Counted from the first letter of the stretch, positions 1-6,839 are shown. The stretch is 6,839 nucleotides of DNA from Propionibacteriales bacterium (GCA_017882655.1 JADGPB010000126.1:1-6839); one strand, 5' to 3'. Translations and numbers: made by a program. Notes: a model not told the origin generated them from the sequence alone.

Positions 1-235
1 CAACGCGACGTGGCCGGTCGTCGAGGAGGCGCTTCGTACGGAGCAGCAGACGACGATGGTCGTCCAGGTGCAGGGCAAGGTGCGCGCGAAGATCGACGTG
101 CCGACCGACATCACCGAGGACGATGCGAAGGCCGCGGCCCTGGCCGACCCGAACGTACAGCGAGCGCTTGACGGCCGCGAGGTCGCGCAGGTCATCGTGA
201 GGCTCCCCAAGATGGTGTCGATCGTCCCGCGCTGA
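1..235 (+). CDS. leuS: Leucyl-tRNA synthetase, C-terminal fragment (5' part outside the window)
   Basis: The reading frame enters from the left edge (first full codon at 2) and stops with TGA at 233-235, giving 77 residues. It contains VVQVQGKVRAKIDVP followed by a short helix-rich segment and the ending REVAQVIVRLPKMVSIVPR. This is the C-terminal domain of bacterial LeuRS, which normally reads VQVNGKVR and ends in a V-x-VPxxLVNxV-like strand. In the family this domain contacts the elbow of tRNA-Leu, while the catalytic and editing domains lie upstream, outside this window. The enzyme charges tRNA-Leu with leucine in the cytoplasm. The fragment itself looks intact up to its stop. No obvious terminator follows in the 82-base gap before comEA, so read-through into comEA is possible but not shown. 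The identification rests on this conserved C-terminal motif only. Confidence 0.9.
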   Translation, partial: NATWPVVEEALRTEQQTTMVVQVQGKVRAKIDVPTDITEDDAKAAALADPNVQRALDGREVAQVIVRLPKMVSIVPR

Positions 236-236
236 A

Positions 237-267
237 CTGTCCACAACTGACCGCTAGGACTTTCCAC
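237..267 (+). repeat. Pair of DnaA-box-like direct repeats in the leuS-comEA gap
   Basis: CTGTCCACA at 237-245 and CTTTCCACA at 259-267 are direct repeats whose starts are 22 bases apart, about two helical turns. With the preceding A each is a 10-mer, and the two differ at one position. The first matches the high-GC actinobacterial DnaA box TTGTCCACA at 8 of 9 positions and the second at 7 of 9. They lie in the only non-coding stretch between leuS and comEA, just before the comEA start. Whether DnaA binds here is inference; a chance pair is possible. Confidence 0.35.
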
Positions 268-317
268 AGGTTGAAGGTTGCTGACGGATCTGCACTCGTC
301 CTGCCCATTGTCTGGGT

Positions 318-1151
318 GTGGAGGTGTTCGGCAACCAGCGGCTGCCTGAGGCGGCGGAGGTGGTTCGGGCGCGGCTCGCCGCCCTGTTCCAGCCTGCTGT
401 TCCGGCAGGCGAACGGGCGGCTGAGCCGCCGGGGGAGTCACCGGAGTCGCAGCTGGAGGCCGCGGCCGAACACCTCCGCCTGGACGAGTCCGAACGTCCG
501 CACCGGCGGCTGACGAGCCGCCATCTCGCGGTCATGGCGGCCCTGACGCTGCTGGCGGTGGTCGTATCCGTCGGGTGGTTGCTCAGGGCTAAAGCCGTGC
601 CCATGGCCGTGGCGATGTCCCCTGAGACCGCCGGCGTCTCGTCGCCGACGGTGAGCGTGTCCCCCTCGGTGGCGTCGGCGACCCCGAGTGCATCGGCGAC
701 CCCGACGATCCTCGTGCACGTGATCGGCGCGGTCGCGAAGCCGGGGGTGGTGAGGCTGCCTGAGGGTGCGAGGGTCGAGGACGCCCTCGCGGCAGCCGGA
801 GGGCTACGCGGCGATGCGGATCCGGCTGAGCTGAACCTGGCCGCGGTGGTCTCCGATGGCACGCAGATCATTGTCGGCACCAAGGCTTCGCCTCGCGGAG
901 AGGTCAGGGAGGGGTCGACATCTTCAGGGTCGGTGCCCGCTGGCACAGCGACCGTCGGCGCGATCATCGACCTCAACACCGCCACGCTGGCCCAGCTGGA
1001 CACGATTCCCGGGATTGGACCCGTCACGGCTCAGGCGATCCTCGACTACCGCACCAAGCACGGAAGGTTCACACGAATAGAGGAGCTGCAGGAGGTCGAC
1101 GGGATCGGCACCAAGACGTACGCACAGATCGCGCCCCATGTCAGGGTCTAG
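318..1151 (+). CDS. comEA: ComEA-type competence DNA-binding protein, membrane-anchored
   Basis: The protein has 277 residues. A charged cytoplasmic N-terminus (about 1-68) precedes one membrane segment at about 69-89 (AVMAALTLLAVVVSVGWLL). A Ser/Thr/Pro/Ala-rich linker (about 100-130) follows, then an SLBB-like domain at about 131-187 (ILVHVIGAVAKPGVVRLPEG...), a second short linker, and a double helix-hairpin-helix domain at about 216-277. The helix-hairpin-helix motifs are LDTIPGIGPVTAQAIL and LQEVDGIGTKTYAQI, with the IDLNTA lead-in typical of ComEA. Family role: an extracytoplasmic receptor that binds double-stranded DNA and hands it to ComEC. The chosen start is GTG at 318; there is no strong ribosome-binding site, and GTG at 324 is an alternative. 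The 3' end overlaps comEC by 14 bases, so the two genes are probably co-translated. The order SLBB then HhH is usual for Gram-positive members. The N-terminal 65 residues resemble nothing I recognise. Confidence 0.92.
   Translation: MEVFGNQRLPEAAEVVRARLAALFQPAVPAGERAAEPPGESPESQLEAAAEHLRLDESERPHRRLTSRHLAVMAALTLLAVVVSVGWLLRAKAVPMAVAMSPETAGVSSPTVSVSPSVASATPSASATPTILVHVIGAVAKPGVVRLPEGARVEDALAAAGGLRGDADPAELNLAAVVSDGTQIIVGTKASPRGEVREGSTSSGSVPAGTATVGAIIDLNTATLAQLDTIPGIGPVTAQAILDYRTKHGRFTRIEELQEVDGIGTKTYAQIAPHVRV
672..707 (+). repeat. Two-copy 18-bp tandem repeat inside the comEA linker
   Basis: Two adjacent 18-base units (672-689 and 690-707) match at 15 of 18 positions and encode ASATPS then ASATPT (residues 119-130). 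They sit in the disordered, Ser/Thr/Pro-rich linker between the membrane segment and the SLBB-like domain. In-frame units of this kind can change linker length without disturbing the domains. With only two diverged copies, it may simply be low-complexity coding sequence. Confidence 0.5.
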
Positions 1152-3474
1152 CCAGGAGCCCGAGCGGCACACGCATGATGTGCGGCTGCTGCCGTCGGCC
1201 GCGGCCGCATGGTTGGGGATGTGGCTGGCGTCGTCGGGGCAGTCGGTCGCACTGGTGGCGGCCGGAGCGATCGCCCTTGTCGTCGCGGCGATAGCGATAG
1301 GCCGGAAGTCCGTGCCGGCAGCTCTGGCTTGCGTCGTGCTGGTGGGGTCCGTGCTCGTCGGCGGCCTGCGCGCGCACGCGCTGAGCACTGGCCCCGTGGC
1401 TCAACTGGCCGCCGAGAAGGCCGTCGTCGTGCTCGTCCTCCAGGTGACAACCGAGCCGAGCAGATTGCAGAGCCGAATGGGCTGGGGAGACCAGGTGCGA
1501 CTCCGTGGCGACGTCCTCCAGATCGACGGACGCGGACATGCCTGGGCCATGCAGCAGGCGGTGACGGTCGAGGCGAGCGGCGACCGTGTCGAGTCCTGGG
1601 CGTCGACCAAGGTCGGGGCGACCGTGAAGCTCTCCGGACGGCTCTCGACGGCCGACGTGGCTGACGGGGTTGCTGCCCTCGTCAGACCGCTCACACCGCC
1701 GGAGAACGTGTCCGATCCTCAGTGGTGGCTGGAGGCGGTGGGGAGGGTGCGCGAGGGTCTGCGGGAAGCCGCCGCAGGCCTGCCGGTGGACCAGCGCGCT
1801 CTCGTACCAGCCCTCACCCTCGGCGACACCTCCCAGGTCACGGCGGCGATGACCGACCAGTTCCGTGCCACCGGGCTCACGCATCTCATGGCGGTTTCCG
1901 GCGCCAACCTGGCGCTCCTTCTGTCGTTCGTGATGTTGGTGGCTCGGCGGAGCGGGGTACGGGGGCGGTGGTTGTCCCTCGTGGGGGTCGTCACCGTGGT
2001 GGTGTTCGTGGCGTTGTGTCGCGCCGAGCCGAGCGTGGTGAGGTCGGCGGCGATGGGCGTGGTGGCGTTGGCCGCGGTGGGCCGCGAGGCGGGCTCTGGG
2101 GGTGGTCTGCGCCTGGTGTCGGTGGCAGTGATCGGGCTGTGCTTCATGGATCCGTGGTTGTCGCGGTCGTGGGGGTTCGGCTTGTCGGTGGCGGCGTGTG
2201 TGGGGATCGTGTGGTGGGGGCGGCGCTGGGCCGAGGCACTGGGTCGGTGGTTGCCGGGGTGGTTGGCGGAGGCGGTGGCCGTGCCGATGGCGGCGCAGGT
2301 CGCGACGCAGCCCTTGGTGACCGCGTTGTCGGGGCAGGTGAGCGTGGTCGGGGTGCCCGCGAATGCGATGGCGGGTCCGTTCGTGGGTCCGGCGACCGTG
2401 TTGGGGTTCGCTGCGGCGGGGGTGGCGTGGCTGGTTCCCTGGCTGGGGAGCGTGCTGGCGTGGGGCGCTGGGTGGGCGGCGGAGCCGATCCTGCTGATCG
2501 CGGAGTACGGGTCGTCGTTGCCCGGCGCGACGATCCGGTGGCCTGCGTCGGGGTTCGCGTTGGTGCTTGTGGTGGCGGGGTCGGTCGCTATCGGATGGTT
2601 GGCGCCGTGGGTGTTGCGGCGGTGGTGGCTGGTGCTGCCGGTGGCGGTGTTGATGGTGGTGGCCCTGCTCCGGGCGCCGTACCACGTGGGGTGGCCGCCA
2701 ACTTCATGGCAGGTGGTGGCCTGTGATGTGGGGCAGGGTGACGCGACGGTGGTGGAGGTGGCTGCGGGGCAGGCGATCCTGGTCGATACCGGTCCGGATC
2801 CCGTGGCGTTGGTGGCGTGCCTGGATCAGCTGGGGGTGGAGGCGATCCCGTTGCTGGTGCTGACGCACTATCACGCGGATCACGCCGGCGGGTTGGAGGC
2901 GTTGCTGGGATCGAGGCCGGTGGGCCGGGTGGTGGTGTCGCCGATGGCGAGCCCGGCGGCAACCGCCAGGGCGATCGCGGCCGAGCTGGCGGAGCGGGGG
3001 ATCCCGGTGTCGGTCGCCGTGCCGGGTCAGGAGTTCACGGTCGGTGGTGCCAGATGGGAGACGATTGCCGCCGATGCCGAAGTCGGGGCTGGAGTGGACT
3101 CGGGGGAGTCGAGCGCGGAGAACAACTCAAGCATCGTGGGGCGGGTGTCGGTGCCGGGCATGTCGGTGCTGGTGACGGGCGACATCGAGCCGGAGGGCCA
3201 GGCGGCGGTGCTGGCGGCGGGTGGTGATGTGCGGGCGACCGTGCTGAAGGTGCCGCATCACGGCTCGTCACGACAAGATCCCGACTTCCTCGCTGCGACC
3301 GGCGCGAAGCTGGCCCTGGTGGAGGTCGGCCTCAACAACACCTACGGTCACCCCGCGGCAAAGACGCTCCGCACGCTGGAAGGACTAGGCATGCAGATCG
3401 TGCGTACGGACCTACAGGGCGCCGTCGCGATCAGCACCGCGACGGGCGGTTGGCAGATCACCACCTTGCGATGA
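1138..3474 (+). CDS. comEC: ComEC/Rec2 family DNA-uptake channel with metallo-beta-lactamase-fold domain
   Basis: The protein has 778 residues, the full length of three-domain ComEC. The N-terminal part (about 20-190) has membrane helices at about 24-80 and a DUF4131/OB-like soluble region. The central Competence domain (about 215-512) carries the signature GLTHLMAVSGANLALLL (246-262) and many hydrophobic segments. The C-terminal metallo-beta-lactamase-fold domain (about 523-778) shows DVGQGDA (530-536), THYHADHAGG (576-585), ENNSSIV (661-667), VTGDIEPEG (679-687), VPHHGS (705-710) and NTYGHP (734-739). The expected metal-ligand motifs are therefore all present. Family role: an inner-membrane pore through which single-stranded DNA enters, with the C-terminal domain proposed to degrade the other strand. 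The start at ATG 1138 lies inside comEA with no clear ribosome-binding site, which fits translational coupling; GTG 1180 is an alternative. The coding strand is unusually G/T-rich from about 1930 to 3240 compared with both ends of the gene. This is not an antibiotic-resistance enzyme. Confidence 0.96.
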   Translation: MSGSSQEPERHTHDVRLLPSAAAAWLGMWLASSGQSVALVAAGAIALVVAAIAIGRKSVPAALACVVLVGSVLVGGLRAHALSTGPVAQLAAEKAVVVLVLQVTTEPSRLQSRMGWGDQVRLRGDVLQIDGRGHAWAMQQAVTVEASGDRVESWASTKVGATVKLSGRLSTADVADGVAALVRPLTPPENVSDPQWWLEAVGRVREGLREAAAGLPVDQRALVPALTLGDTSQVTAAMTDQFRATGLTHLMAVSGANLALLLSFVMLVARRSGVRGRWLSLVGVVTVVVFVALCRAEPSVVRSAAMGVVALAAVGREAGSGGGLRLVSVAVIGLCFMDPWLSRSWGFGLSVAACVGIVWWGRRWAEALGRWLPGWLAEAVAVPMAAQVATQPLVTALSGQVSVVGVPANAMAGPFVGPATVLGFAAAGVAWLVPWLGSVLAWGAGWAAEPILLIAEYGSSLPGATIRWPASGFALVLVVAGSVAIGWLAPWVLRRWWLVLPVAVLMVVALLRAPYHVGWPPTSWQVVACDVGQGDATVVEVAAGQAILVDTGPDPVALVACLDQLGVEAIPLLVLTHYHADHAGGLEALLGSRPVGRVVVSPMASPAATARAIAAELAERGIPVSVAVPGQEFTVGGARWETIAADAEVGAGVDSGESSAENNSSIVGRVSVPGMSVLVTGDIEPEGQAAVLAAGGDVRATVLKVPHHGSSRQDPDFLAATGAKLALVEVGLNNTYGHPAAKTLRTLEGLGMQIVRTDLQGAVAISTATGGWQITTLR

Positions 3475-3521
3475 CGGGCCGACTTCCCGAGGTCGCTGGC
3501 CGATTGCGCACGAGCCTGGGA

Positions 3522-3535
3522 TACCCTTCGGGGTA
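3522..3535. promoter_or_regulatory. Probable CsoR-family operator upstream of the small repressor
   Basis: TACCC TTCG GGGTA is a perfect inverted repeat with 5-base arms (3522-3526 and 3531-3535) and a 4-base spacer; the flanking G residues at 3520 and C at 3537 extend the symmetry with one mismatch. G/C-tract palindromes flanked by TA, of the TACCC...GGGTA kind, are the known type of operator for CsoR/CstR tetramers. It lies 19 bases before the GTG start of a CsoR-family gene. The same bases contain TACCCT (3522-3527), which fits a weak -10 hexamer, so binding would block transcription. No convincing -35 box was found. Autoregulation is inferred. Confidence 0.6.
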
Positions 3536-3554
3536 CCAGATGGAGGAGGCACCC

Positions 3555-3812
3555 GTGGTCATCGATCCCGCAGAGCTCGTAGCGACGCTCAAGCGACTCA
3601 AGCGCGTACAAGGTCAGATCGGCGGCATCATCACCATGATCGAGCAGGGCCGCGACTGCCGCGAGATCGTCACCCAGGTCGCCGCCGCGAGCAAGGCTCT
3701 GGACCGTGCTGGCTTCTCGATCATCGCGACCGGACTTCGCGAGTGCGTCCTGAGCGAGGACTCCGAGTACGACTCCGCGCAGATGGAGAAGCTCTTCCTC
3801 TCGCTCGCCTGA
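3555..3812 (+). CDS. CsoR-family (DUF156) transcriptional repressor lacking the copper-ligand His; probably CstR-like
   Basis: An 85-residue, all-helical protein of typical family length. The family core is clear: LVATLKRLKRVQGQIGGIITM (9-28, the RxxGQxxGI helix), GRDCREIVTQVAAASKALD (32-50) and GLRECV (60-65). Copper-sensing CsoR uses Cys, His and Cys ligands, with the His four residues before the second Cys. Here the cysteines are C35 and C64, but the His position is G60. The two-cysteine pattern with 29-residue spacing is that of CstR, the persulfide-sensing branch, so a reactive-sulfur or thiol sensor is more likely than a Cu(I) sensor. GTG 3555 was chosen because GGAGGAGG (3542-3549) sits 5 bases before it; ATG 3540 would add five residues but overlap that site. 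The gene sits between comEC and holA with no evident target (rhodanese, sulfide oxidase or copper pump) in the window, so its other targets, if any, lie elsewhere. The ligand inference is mine. Confidence 0.9.
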   Translation: MVIDPAELVATLKRLKRVQGQIGGIITMIEQGRDCREIVTQVAAASKALDRAGFSIIATGLRECVLSEDSEYDSAQMEKLFLSLA

Positions 3813-3858
3813 CCCCGTCGCCGCCACAGTGTCGGCGCGGACTGGCATGCTGTCGCCC

Positions 3859-4839
3859 ATGGTGGATTCGTCGTTCGGCACGCTCGTGCTCATCGTGGGG
3901 CCAGAGTCGTACCTCGCCGAGCAACACCTAGCCGAGCTGCTCACCGACGCGCGTGCGGAGTTCCCGATGGCGACCGTCAGCGTCGTGGACGCGGCACTGC
4001 TCACCGAAGGTCAGCTGCTGGAGATGACGGGCAGTGCCTTGCTCGCGGCCGAGTCGGTGGCTGTCGTGAACGCTGCGGACGGACTTCCGGCTGAACTCGC
4101 CGACACCCTCATCGGCGTCGCCAAAGACCTCCCACCCGAGACCCTGCTCATCGTCGTACATCCGGGCGGCGTCAAAGGAAGGGGCGTGCTGGACAAGCTC
4201 CGTCCCCTGGCCCGTCGCGTGATCGACTGCCCCTCGCTGAAGCCTTGGGAGCTCGCGAAGTTCGCCAGCGACCGGGCGCGACGGCTCGGCACACGACTGG
4301 ACGGCGAGGCGGCGCAGCGGCTCGTCGATGCTGTCGGTTCCGAGGCCCGCTCCATCGCCGGCGCGGTGGAGCAGCTGGCGTCGGACTCGTCAGCGGCCAC
4401 CATCAGCGCCGCGCATGTACGCCGCTACTTCGCCGGACGCGCCGAGGTCTCCAGCTTCGCCGTCGCGGACGACGTCCTCGCGGGCAACCACGGCGCCGCC
4501 ATCGAGAAGCTGCGCTGGGCCCTGTCGACCGGCGTCGCGCCCGTACTCGTCACCAGCGCCCTTGCCGGGTCCTTCCGGGCGCTCGGCAAGTACTTCGAGG
4601 CCCGCGCCGACCGGCGCCCCGAGCCGGCGATCGCCAAGGACGTCGGCGTACCGCCCTGGAAGCTCAAGGACATCGCTCGTCAGGCTCGTGCGTGGTCGCC
4701 CGCTGCCGTCGGCGCCGCCATCAAGGCGGTCGCCAAGGCCGATGCCGACGTCAAGGGCGCCGCCGTGGATGCCGAGTTCGCCCTCGAGCGCCTGCTCACC
4801 GAGCTGCGCGGTTGCCTGGAGTCGTCCAAAGTCAGCTGA
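3859..4839 (+). CDS. holA: DNA polymerase III, delta subunit (clamp-loader wrench)
   Basis: The product is 326 residues, normal for bacterial delta. It begins with the family's opening strand and loop LVLIVGPESYLAEQHLAELL (9-28), has an AAA+-like N-terminal domain without a functional Walker motif (to about 130, including LLIVVHPGG at 96-104), a helical middle domain, and a C-terminal collar domain with GVPPWKLKDIARQAR (263-277), the best-conserved delta motif. Delta opens the beta sliding clamp as part of the clamp loader at the replication fork. Its position after comEC and before convergent rpsT matches actinobacterial gene order. The start is uncertain: ATG 3859 fits the family N-terminus best, while ATG 3847 and GTG 3829 are in-frame alternatives. 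None has a clear ribosome-binding site. CATGCT at 3846-3851 sits where a -10 box would be for a leaderless transcript starting at 3859. A 46-base gap separates it from the repressor gene. Confidence 0.94.
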   Translation: MVDSSFGTLVLIVGPESYLAEQHLAELLTDARAEFPMATVSVVDAALLTEGQLLEMTGSALLAAESVAVVNAADGLPAELADTLIGVAKDLPPETLLIVVHPGGVKGRGVLDKLRPLARRVIDCPSLKPWELAKFASDRARRLGTRLDGEAAQRLVDAVGSEARSIAGAVEQLASDSSAATISAAHVRRYFAGRAEVSSFAVADDVLAGNHGAAIEKLRWALSTGVAPVLVTSALAGSFRALGKYFEARADRRPEPAIAKDVGVPPWKLKDIARQARAWSPAAVGAAIKAVAKADADVKGAAVDAEFALERLLTELRGCLESSKVS

Positions 4840-4865
4840 CTCCCCAGGTATCCCGGGCATGCGAA

Positions 4866-4894
4866 AGGCGCCCCGACCTGAGGTCGAAGCGCCT
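4866..4894 (-). terminator. Hairpin terminator of rpsT in the convergent gap
   Basis: AGGCGC (4866-4871) pairs with GCGCCT (4889-4894), and inside it CGACC (4874-4878) pairs with GGTCG (4882-4886) around a TGA loop, with a 2x2 internal loop between the stems. This gives 11 base pairs. It starts 20 bases past the rpsT stop. On the minus strand it is followed by TTTCGC, a short T run as is common in high-GC genomes; on the plus strand no T run follows. It could also stall transcripts from holA. Confidence 0.75.
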
Positions 4895-4913
4895 GCGCCG
4901 GGCCGGCTCTACG

Positions 4914-5174
4914 TCAGAGAGCGGCGGCCTTGGATGCGATGGCCGACTTGTGGTTGGCCGCGTTGTTCGAGTGGAGGACGCCCTTGGAGACGGCCTTGTC
5001 GAAGGCGCGCGTCGCGGTCCTCGCGAGCTCGTTCGCCTTCTCGGCGTCGCCAGCGGTAACAGCCTCGTTGAAGCGACGTACCGAGGTGCGAAGCGCCGAC
5101 TTGACTGCCTTGTTGCGCTGACGCGACTTCTCGTTCGTCTTGATCCGCTTGATCTGGGACTTGATGTTCGCCAC
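4914..5174 (-). CDS. rpsT: 30S ribosomal protein S20
   Basis: The protein has 86 residues, the normal S20 length, and is Lys/Arg/Ala-rich and helical. It opens [21 protein letters not shown] and contains [14 protein letters not shown] and [17 protein letters not shown], the core S20 signatures. S20 binds 16S rRNA early in assembly of the small subunit. The start is GTG (complement of 5172-5174), preceded by AAAAGAGG (complement of 5183-5190) at a spacing of 8 bases, which decides the start. Transcription is convergent with holA and divergent from lepA. A promoter about 75 bases upstream of the start and a structured leader are visible. In E. coli, rpsT also uses a non-ATG start and S20 represses its own translation; a similar control here is inference. 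Nothing in the gene looks damaged. Confidence 0.98.
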   Translation of the reverse strand: MANIKSQIKRIKTNEKSRQRNKAVKSALRTSVRRFNEAVTAGDAEKANELARTATRAFDKAVSKGVLHSNNAANHKSAIASKAAAL

Positions 5175-5210
5175 GGGGCAAGCCTCTTTTGGTCGATTGT
5201 TCTTCGGGTT

Positions 5211-5247
5211 GCACCCCGTGGGGCGCGCGTGTGCACCACGCCGGTGC
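5211..5247 (-). promoter_or_regulatory. rpsT 5' leader with mutually exclusive hairpins
   Basis: In the minus-strand transcript, GCACC (5247-5243) can pair with GGTGC at 5237-5233 (5-base loop) or with a second GGTGC at 5215-5211. A separate short stem, CCCC/GGGG (5223-5220 with 5217-5214), competes with the second pairing. These lie between the probable transcription start and the ribosome-binding site of rpsT. Alternative pairings of this sort could serve autoregulation by S20, but GC-rich DNA forms short stems by chance. Confidence 0.35.
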
Positions 5248-5255
5248 GACGAGTC

Positions 5256-5284
5256 AATCTATCAGCGGCCGACGTACGGCCCAA
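5256..5284 (-). promoter_or_regulatory. Probable sigma-A-type promoter of rpsT
   Basis: Read on the minus strand, TTGGGC (complement of 5279-5284) is followed after exactly 17 bases by TAGATT (complement of 5256-5261), which matches 4 of 6 positions of TATAAT including the key TA and final T. TGA directly precedes the -10 box, giving an extended -10 (TGnTAGATT). Transcription would start near 5249, leaving a leader of roughly 75 bases. It is one of the few AT-rich spots in the intergenic region. Confidence 0.65.
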
Positions 5285-5288
5285 ATCA

Positions 5289-5321
5289 GGCGGCTCTCTC
5301 GTGCAAGCGCGAGGGGCCGCC
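5289..5321. other. Long hairpin between the rpsT promoter and lepA
   Basis: GGCGGC (5289-5294) pairs with GCCGCC (5316-5321), and CTCTCG (5296-5301) pairs with CGAGGG (5310-5315) with one T-G wobble; one T (5295) is bulged and the loop is 8 bases. Twelve pairs in all. Neither side has a strong T run; the minus strand continues TGATTTGG. It might separate the divergent units, belong to a long lepA leader, or be a protein-binding site. No function can be assigned. The rest of the 5175-5394 gap holds the rpsT promoter and leader and no gene; no convincing lepA promoter was seen. Confidence 0.5.
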
Positions 5322-5394
5322 CCATGACGCGACGGCTCCACTTTGCCAGGGTGTGGGAGGATGTGTCGACCCGAAGAGGAGACCTTGAAGCTGC

Positions 5395-6839
<1,445 letters not shown>

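Noticed and set aside
254..1027. 257-residue minus-strand open frame opposite comEA
   Set aside because: Low-complexity Ser/Ala/Thr/Arg composition with no domain; comEA on the other strand has clear SLBB-like and helix-hairpin-helix signatures.
1141..2685. 514-residue open frame on the minus strand
   Set aside because: It lies wholly antisense to comEC, is rich in Arg, His, Pro and Gln with no recognisable domain, and reflects the G/T-skewed codon use of comEC.
2703..3471. Metallo-beta-lactamase motif as a possible antibiotic-resistance gene
   Set aside because: The motif is in frame with and downstream of the ComEC channel domain and has ComEC features (DVGQGDA, ENNSSIV, VPHHGS), so it is the usual third domain of ComEC.
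3540..3554. ATG 3540 as the start of the repressor
   Set aside because: It would place the start codon on top of the GGAGGAGG ribosome-binding site that suits GTG 3555, and the extra residues are not part of the family core.
3819..3837. CGCCG/CGGCG inverted repeat after the repressor gene as a terminator
   Set aside because: Only five pairs around a 9-base loop and no T run; expected by chance at this GC content.
4245..5327. 360-residue plus-strand open frame crossing holA, the terminator and rpsT
   Set aside because: Out of frame with holA, antisense to rpsT, Arg-rich and without motifs; it survives only because stop codons are rare in high-GC DNA.

Overview
The window is about 6.8 kb of high-GC, gene-dense bacterial chromosome. 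It carries a housekeeping and DNA-uptake block familiar from Actinobacteria: leuS end, comEA, comEC, holA, rpsT (opposite strand), lepA. The GC-rich codon use, GTG starts and the wording of the LepA, S20 and ComEC proteins all point to a high-GC actinomycete. Something in or near Nocardioidaceae/Propionibacteriales is plausible, but genus cannot be settled by eye.

Layout. 1-235: C-terminal end of leucyl-tRNA synthetase. 236-317: short gap holding two DnaA-box-like repeats. 318-1151: ComEA-type DNA-binding protein. 1138-3474: ComEC/Rec2 DNA channel with a metallo-beta-lactamase-fold domain; its start overlaps the comEA end by 14 bases. 3475-3554: gap holding a G/C-tract palindrome just upstream of a small CsoR-family (DUF156) repressor at 3555-3812. 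3859-4839: DNA polymerase III delta subunit. 4840-4913: convergent gap with a near-perfect hairpin that fits termination of rpsT. 4914-5174: ribosomal protein S20 on the minus strand. 5175-5394: divergent intergenic region with an rpsT promoter and several hairpins. 5395 to the end: translation factor LepA (EF4), cut by the window edge after 481 codons.

How they fit together. comEA and comEC look translationally coupled and encode the DNA receptor and membrane channel of a transformation-type uptake system; no pilus or other competence genes lie in this window. holA, rpsT and lepA are replication and translation genes that commonly sit next to comEC in Actinobacteria. The small repressor is the piece that stands out. 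It keeps both cysteines of the CsoR family but has Gly where copper-sensing CsoR has its His ligand, which suggests thiol/persulfide (CstR-like) sensing rather than Cu(I) sensing. It carries its own probable operator.

I found no CRISPR array, tRNA, insertion sequence, prophage piece or wholly unknown system. The region is largely ordinary, and the findings below are modest leads.
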